DNA from: Atopobiaceae bacterium
GTDB taxonomy: Bacteria; Actinomycetota; Coriobacteriia; Coriobacteriales; Atopobiaceae
Length of the DNA stretch: 12,201 nt
Assembly (NCBI GenBank): GCA_017510875.1
Contig: JAFWLX010000117.1
Coordinates: 1 to 12,201, forward strand
Reading direction: 5' to 3'
The notes beneath the pieces were generated by a model. That model saw only the letters and a program-made list of their open reading frames with translations. It was not told the origin of the DNA and did no database searches. Positions 6,917 to 12,201 of the stretch are shown one piece after another; position 1 is the first letter of the stretch; every line of letters begins with the position of its first letter. The position numbers and the translations under genes were made by a program.

Positions 6917-7089
6917 ATGGTATTCCTTTTGTTGTTAAGAGACGGTGTGTACAGCAAGGATTTATGCATTTGTCTATACAAAAATGTATATATAAACGCA
7001 AATATATACGATTAAACTGGCTCAACTAAACTAAACTACCTTTGGAAACTAAAAAATGACCGTTTACGGAATCCAATATAAAGGTCGAT

Positions 7090-7117
7090 TTGATAGACTT
7101 ACGATTTACTGTACAAG
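7090..7117 (+). promoter_or_regulatory. Candidate arcC promoter
   Basis: TTGATA (7090-7095; 5/6 match to the -35 consensus) is followed after 16 bp by TACAAG (7112-7117; 4/6 match to -10). Initiation near 7124 would place the hairpin at 7130-7152 in the leader. The matches are moderate; an upstream TATAAA near 7075 is an alternative -10. Confidence 0.35.
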
Positions 7118-7129
7118 AGTAGTTTCTGT

Positions 7130-7152
7130 CCGCACACAGCATCTGCGTGCGG
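7130..7152 (+). other. Leader hairpin upstream of arcC
   Basis: CCGCAC (7130-7135) pairs with GTGCGG (7147-7152). After an A-C mismatch the inner CAG/CTG pairs around a 3-nt loop. It ends 19 nt before the Shine-Dalgarno GGAGAG. There is no T-run, so it may stabilise the mRNA 5' end or be a protein site. Confidence 0.5.
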
Positions 7153-7181
7153 GCATCTAACCCAAGTGAATGGAGAGCAAC

Positions 7182-8144
7182 ATGGCCAAGTTTGAATCCC
7201 CTGATCGCGTTGTTATTGCCTTGGGCGGCAACGCCCTTGGTGACACCCCCGAGGAGCAGATTAAGCGCGTGCGCGAGGCTGCCCCCACCCTGCTCAAGGT
7301 TATCGAGATGGGCAACGAGATCATCATCACCCATGGTAACGGCCCTCAGGTTGGCATGATCCAGAACGCCTTTGCCACCGCTCACGAGGCCGACGCCAAG
7401 TATCCCCTCATCGACCTGCCCGAGTGCGGCGCCATGAGCCAGGGCTACATTGGCTACCACCTGCAGCAGGCCATTGGTGTGGCCATGCACAAGGCTTACA
7501 AGCGTTGGCATGTGGCTACCGTGGTTACCCAGATCGAGGTTGACCCCGACGATCCCGCGTTCCTCAACCCCACTAAGCCCATTGGTGTCTTCATGACTCA
7601 AGAGCAGGCTGCCGCTGAGAAGGCCGAGCATCCCGATTGGACCATGGTCGAGGACTCCGGCCGTGGCTACCGTCGCGTGGTTGCCAGCCCCATCCCGCGC
7701 AAGATCGTTGAAGCCGAGAGCATCCTCAACCTTCTTGACAGCGAGTTCATCGTCATCGCCTGCGGTGGCGGCGGCGTGCCCGTGATTCGCGACTACAGTG
7801 ACAAGGGCGCTTACAAGGGTGTTGCAGCCGTTATCGACAAGGATATGGCCGGCGAGCTTCTGGCCGAGGACTGCCGCGCTGACATGCTGGTGCTGCTCAC
7901 CGCCGTTGATCACGTGGCCATTAACTTTGGCAAGCCCGATCAGGAGGACCTTACCGACCTCATCGCCGAGAAGGCCCGCGAGTACGCTGACGCTGGCCAG
8001 TTTGGCAAGGGTTCCATGGAGCCCAAGGTGCGCGCTGCCATCAAGTTTGTTGAGAGCCGTCCCGGCCGCACCTGCGTTATCGGCAGCCTCGAGAAGGCCG
8101 CCGAGGCCATTGCCGGCCTCTCTGGCACCCGCATTCACGCATAA
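7182..8144 (+). CDS. arcC: Carbamate kinase
   Basis: Amino-acid-kinase-fold enzyme of 320 aa, the usual family length. It makes ATP from carbamoyl phosphate and ADP, releasing ammonia and CO2: the last step of the arginine deiminase pathway and of related carbamoyl-phosphate fermentations in the cytoplasm. Seen: VIALGGNALG at 11-20; THGNGPQVG at 50-58; a PTKPIGVFMT segment typical of carbamate kinases; the CGGGGVPVI loop; AAVIDKDMAGELLA and the following LTAVDHV stretch of the nucleotide-binding half; and GSMEPKVRAAIKF near the C-terminus. The ATG at 7182 is chosen because GGAGAG at 7172-7177 is well placed; an in-frame ATG at 7170 overlaps that site. arcA and arcB are not adjacent: gluQ lies divergently upstream and a terminator follows, so the gene looks monocistronic. 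Its codon use is strongly biased to C/G-ending codons, suggesting high expression. Confidence 0.97.
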   Translation: MAKFESPDRVVIALGGNALGDTPEEQIKRVREAAPTLLKVIEMGNEIIITHGNGPQVGMIQNAFATAHEADAKYPLIDLPECGAMSQGYIGYHLQQAIGVAMHKAYKRWHVATVVTQIEVDPDDPAFLNPTKPIGVFMTQEQAAAEKAEHPDWTMVEDSGRGYRRVVASPIPRKIVEAESILNLLDSEFIVIACGGGGVPVIRDYSDKGAYKGVAAVIDKDMAGELLAEDCRADMLVLLTAVDHVAINFGKPDQEDLTDLIAEKAREYADAGQFGKGSMEPKVRAAIKFVESRPGRTCVIGSLEKAAEAIAGLSGTRIHA

Positions 8145-8170
8145 GCCAAGCGGAACAGAGCCCCCTTCCC

Positions 8171-8202
8171 ACGGCCGCAGCCCCGCGCTGCGGCCGTTTT
8201 TT
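8171..8202 (+). terminator. arcC Rho-independent terminator
   Basis: A perfect 10-bp GC-rich stem, ACGGCCGCAG (8171-8180) with CTGCGGCCGT (8188-8197), has a 7-nt loop and a run of six T's at 8197-8202. It begins 27 bases after the stop codon. Confidence 0.93.
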
Positions 8203-8211
8203 CATGGGACG

Positions 8212-8265
8212 TGTCCGATGGCACATTTGAAATCTGCCCAACGAAATGATTGAAATCTGCCCAAC
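8212..8265. mobile_element. Possible IS21-like terminal remnant with 16-bp direct repeats
   Basis: TTGAAATCTGCCCAAC occurs exactly twice, at 8227-8242 and 8250-8265 (period 23 bp). The first copy sits just inside a TG-starting stretch, TGTCCGATGGCACA, at 8212. Repeated subterminal boxes next to a TG...CA end are typical of IS21-family transposons (family knowledge). No istA/istB coding remains are visible, so this would be a solo end. Tandem operators would also give this pattern. Confidence 0.35.
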
Positions 8266-8557
8266 AGAACGGTAACGATTCGCCTGCCTTTCAAAAGCAG
8301 AAGGCAAAACCATTGATTGAGGCTTTCGCCCACAGGGCGGTGAATAGGCACAGGTTGTTGCCCCTTTTTGTCAGATCTTGGCTGGAAGGGCGGGCTCCTC
8401 ATAATCCCTCAAAAGCAAACTTCCCAAAAGGCGCTCTACATGCACCATTGCCCCGAATCAATAAGGGAAATATCGAGTCGTCCTGTAATATGAATCTATA
8501 TATCTATTTGCATAGCATCGCTGCAGTTTAAGCGCAACTAAATGATAGAAGTTGGCC
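8266..8557. other. Gene-free stretch upstream of the adhesin pseudogene
   Basis: 292 bp with no convincing coding frame. It contains low-structure DNA, possibly more of the transposon end, then an AT-rich part (about 8480-8515, TAATATGAATCTATATATC) that could have held the promoter of the downstream adhesin. The closest Shine-Dalgarno-like element is a weak AGAAG at 8547-8551. Confidence 0.4.
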
Positions 8558-9702
8558 ATGAAGAGGGCCAACCAGCGTAAGCGTTTCCAGACGATTATGG
8601 CAACGATTCTGAGTGCGACGATGATTGCGGGGCTGGTGCCTCCACAAGCGCTTGCAGAGATGGCTGAAGAGGCGGGTTCCGCCTCGTGGGTGAGTGCGAA
8701 AAACGGGGCTGTTCTTAGCGCCTCTTCCGAGGACGGTGGTGCGCCGATAGAGGGTTCATCGGAAGACGATACCTGCAAGGCGATGGCAATGGAGAGGGGC
8801 TTGGTGACGAGAGCCAGTCAGAAACCGGCGCGCTTGAGGTGAGCTTTGCCCTTCAGGGCGTTGATGAAGAAGATGCGGCCAACAAGTCTGTTCGCTATAT
8901 CCTACGCAATGAGGAAGGCGCTTACTTCAACAACCAAGGTGAGTGGGTTGACGCTGCCGATGCTTTGGTAGAGACCGAGGATGGCGAATGGGTTCTGCGC
9001 GACGACCTCAAGCTATGGATTAAGGCGGGCCAAACGGTACAGGTGACTGATGTACCTGTTGGCCGCTACACGGTAGAGGAGCTTGCGGATGACCTTGCCA
9101 TTGAGGGTTACGACCTTGATGGTGAGGCCTCGACCCTCAGCCTAGAGGTGCAGGTAGGGACGGATGTGCCGGCGGAAGCTGGGCTGATCAATGCGTACCA
9201 AAAGGTTTCAGAGCCAGAAGATGTTGATGCGACGGAAGAGCCTGCGGTTCCCGTGGCAAGGCGCGGAGCAAAAGCACCCGCACTACGTGCTGGTGACGGC
9301 GATGACGAAGAGCAAGAAGCCACGCTAACCGATAACTTGAATTTGCTGTTCGATGCCAGTAGATCAAAGCTCAATGGTTCACCTCTTGTCGAGGGACAGG
9401 AATACGAAGTGTGGGAAGGTCGACCGATTGCACTATCCTTGCATTTTGCGCAAACTGAGACTTCGCAATATGGGCCCTATAGGGACGATAGACCGCTTTA
9501 CTACAATCTACCGACAGGTGTAAGTATGCCGCCGGAGTATACAGGTCAGACTTTTAAAATTGATGTGGGATATGATGAGGATGCCGGCGAGCCCGTGGCC
9601 GCTGCCCCTTGCCCCCGAAGGGTCTCTGGGGAGTGGCGCGTCACGTGGTGCCCAACGCCGCATTGGGGTAAGGTGTTGTCCCCATTACGCCAAGGGAGAT
9701 GA
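8558..9702 (+). pseudogene. Frameshifted and truncated surface adhesin (pilin-like domain protein)
   Basis: Remains of a secreted cell-wall adhesin. The first frame starts at ATG 8558 with a clear signal peptide (basic MKRANQRKRF, hydrophobic core, ALA|E cleavage) and an acidic Ser/Glu linker, and stops at 8842. The sensible reading then continues in another frame (DGNGEGLGDESQSETGALEV, then an open frame to 9702). The frames join near 8765-8784 as if one base were lost. The second frame carries a pilin/Cna-B-like module (LKLWIKAGQTVQVTDVPVGR, YTVEE, ending INAYQKV, about 8833-9207). A linker follows, then the start of an adhesin domain with a LYYNLPTGVSMPP motif. After about 9585 the sequence becomes Pro/Arg/Trp-rich and unlike the family, and no LPXTG signal follows. 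Both ends of the damage suggest decay. A sequencing error could explain the frameshift but not the missing C-terminus. Confidence 0.75.
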
Positions 9703-9707
9703 TCCGT

Positions 9708-10364
9708 ATGCCACAAAGCGGCATTACCGATATGGCGGGCTTCGAGCTGGGAGAGCCCGCACTCGTCTGCAGATGGAGGCTCGCCAACCGGCAGCTTCCG
9801 CTCACCAACCGTCACATGCGGGCGCTTATGGCACGCATGATAAACGGGGAGCATGTGACTTCCGAGCTGGCTGCCTGGGCCAAGCAGCACATAGAGTGGA
9901 CGCTTGAGCAGGGCGCGGCAGAAAACCCCAACGGTACGCTTATGCTCATAGTGGATACCGACAAGAGGGCCGCCATGACGGTGGGTCCGTACGTGTCCTT
10001 GCCCAACACGACGCTTAACGCGCTTGCACATCGCGCAACAAAGGCTCAGAACGAGGCTATGGCAACAGGGGTTGCGCCCGAGACCCTATGGCTTGTCTGC
10101 GACGGGCATTTGGTCTGGAACCTAGGCGAGGGTCACAGTCCCTCGGGCACATCCTCCCTGGTAGCCCAGCTAGCTCAGACGCTGGGCATTCCCGTAGAGA
10201 CACGCGCCGACCTGCTTGATGGTCTGGTTGCACAGACCATATCCTTTGACGAGGCGTTTCTCGTATCTGACGAGCATGGTGTGGTGCCAGCCTCAGATGC
10301 GCAAGGCCCTCATGGCCAACGGATGGCGCAAGGATACCAGCGTCTTCTAGATAAAACGAGGTAG
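9708..10364 (+). CDS. Class IV aminotransferase-like protein, probably degenerate
   Basis: Protein of 218 aa, shorter than typical fold-type IV PLP enzymes such as branched-chain aminotransferase or aminodeoxychorismate lyase (about 270-300 aa). Resemblances by eye: RLANRQLPLTNRHMRAL matches the N-terminal 'G..pL..H..RL' region; GTLMLIVDTDKRAAM the central strand; and ETLWLVCDGHLVW then GIPVETR and DEAFLVSDEHGVVPASDA the C-terminal half ('DE.FL.....GVVPV'). The catalytic lysine expected about 32-34 residues before the 'tEgs' position is absent; that stretch reads TLNALAHRATK. The usual Glu is Trp. It may be non-catalytic or belong to another family. The start at 9708 has GGGAG 9 nt upstream; an ATG at 9699 abuts that site. 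It stands between the adhesin pseudogene and nifJ, followed by a probable terminator. Confidence 0.5.
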   Translation: MPQSGITDMAGFELGEPALVCRWRLANRQLPLTNRHMRALMARMINGEHVTSELAAWAKQHIEWTLEQGAAENPNGTLMLIVDTDKRAAMTVGPYVSLPNTTLNALAHRATKAQNEAMATGVAPETLWLVCDGHLVWNLGEGHSPSGTSSLVAQLAQTLGIPVETRADLLDGLVAQTISFDEAFLVSDEHGVVPASDAQGPHGQRMAQGYQRLLDKTR

Positions 10365-10445
10365 ACGGAACACTTATCCCGGAAGGCGTTCCGCCTGTCC
10401 CCAAACACCTACCGTCTGCAGAGTCGCGTAATTGCCTTCTCCCAT

Positions 10446-10472
10446 AAACAGGGCCACATCGCCGCTGTTTTT
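10446..10472 (+). terminator. Probable terminator after the aminotransferase-like gene
   Basis: AAACAG (10446-10451) pairs with CTGTTT (10465-10470), with an inner GGC/GCC and one bulged G around a 6-nt loop, followed by T's. It lies about 80 bases after the stop codon and upstream of the nifJ leader, so it would separate the two transcripts. Confidence 0.5.
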
Positions 10473-10501
10473 CGTGCGTATATCCGGTCTTTGGAGGATA
10501 A

Positions 10502-10552
10502 TAGACTATTGATGCGTTACTACTATAAGTAGTGACTTCTGTGCATGCACAG
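10502..10552 (+). promoter_or_regulatory. Candidate nifJ promoter with two palindromes
   Basis: TAGACT (10502-10507) and TATAAG (10524-10529), 16 bp apart, are a possible -35/-10 pair. The -10 lies inside the near-perfect dyad TTACTACTATAAGTAGTGA (10517-10535; one mismatch per 8-bp arm). A perfect 14-bp palindrome, CTGTGCATGCACAG, follows at 10539-10552 near the predicted start of transcription. The overlap with -10 would suit a repressor operator. Promoter matches are only moderate. Confidence 0.35.
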
Positions 10553-10559
10553 GGGAGAA

Positions 10560-10580
10560 GGACGGGAGCGCGTGCCGTCC
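10560..10580 (+). other. Leader hairpin upstream of nifJ
   Basis: GGACGG (10560-10565) pairs with CCGTCC (10575-10580) around a 9-nt loop in the presumed nifJ leader. There is no T-run, so it is not a terminator. The leader to the start codon would be about 100 nt, and I recognise no known riboswitch fold. Confidence 0.4.
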
Positions 10581-10639
10581 GGCGCAATGTGGGGAAGTAC
10601 CGAGCGCATGGCGTTCGGGAGTGTCGATAAGGAGAGGAT

Positions 10640-12201
<1,562 letters not shown>

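Larger units (their letters stand above)
6917..7181. promoter_or_regulatory. Divergent intergenic region gluQ/arcC
   Basis: A 265-bp gene-free stretch. The gluQ-proximal part (about 6955-7015) is markedly AT-rich with alternating TATATA tracts. A weak minus-strand pair TTGCGT (6996-7001) / TATAGA (6973-6978) with 17-bp spacing could drive gluQ. The arcC-proximal part holds a candidate plus-strand promoter and a leader hairpin, listed separately. No credible coding frame lies in it. Confidence 0.5.

Noticed and set aside
10380..10393. Small hairpin CGGAA/TTCCG just after the aminotransferase-like gene as terminator
   Set aside because: The stem is only 5 bp with no T-run; the hairpin at 10446-10472 is the better candidate.

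Overview
The window looks like chromosomal DNA of an anaerobic, fermentative, Gram-positive actinobacterium, most likely of the class Coriobacteriia (Collinsella/Olsenella-like). This is inferred from G+C-rich codon use, LPXTG-type cell-wall proteins with Listeria-Bacteroides (InlB B) repeats, a pyruvate:ferredoxin oxidoreductase and a carbamate kinase. The genus cannot be fixed from sequence reading alone.

Layout. (1) 150-5348 (+): a giant (about 1,732 aa) Sec-exported, sortase-anchored surface protein. It has an unrecognised N-terminal region, a Cna-B-like module, twelve beta-grasp-type repeats arranged as four copies of an a-b-c triplet, a pre-anchor module and an LPKTG signal; a strong terminator follows. 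(2) 5417-5789: a gene-free stretch rich in secondary structure. It holds a 10-bp hairpin, a perfect 42-bp inverted repeat (138-bp MITE-like unit) and a tRNA-3'-end-like remnant next to a 10-bp hairpin. (3) 5754-6916 (-): gluQ (glutamyl-queuosine tRNA-Asp synthetase), then tRNA-Ser(GCT) with its own promoter and terminator. (4) 6917-7181: AT-rich divergent promoter region. (5) 7182-8202 (+): arcC, carbamate kinase, apparently monocistronic with a textbook terminator. (6) 8203-9702: a decayed accessory patch with IS21-like terminal repeats and a frameshifted, truncated adhesin pseudogene. (7) 9708-10364 (+): a small class IV aminotransferase-like protein that seems to lack the PLP lysine. (8) 10640-12201 (+): the first 520 codons of nifJ, running off the window, preceded by a leader with two palindromes.

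Metabolically, nifJ (pyruvate to acetyl-CoA, CO2 and reduced ferredoxin) and arcC (ATP from carbamoyl phosphate) fit anaerobic energy conservation. gluQ and tRNA-Ser are translation housekeeping. The two surface-protein loci are the accessory, host-interaction part of the window. No complete novel multigene system is evident. The least explained items are the perfect long inverted repeat, the N-terminal region of the giant surface protein and the degenerate aminotransferase-like protein.
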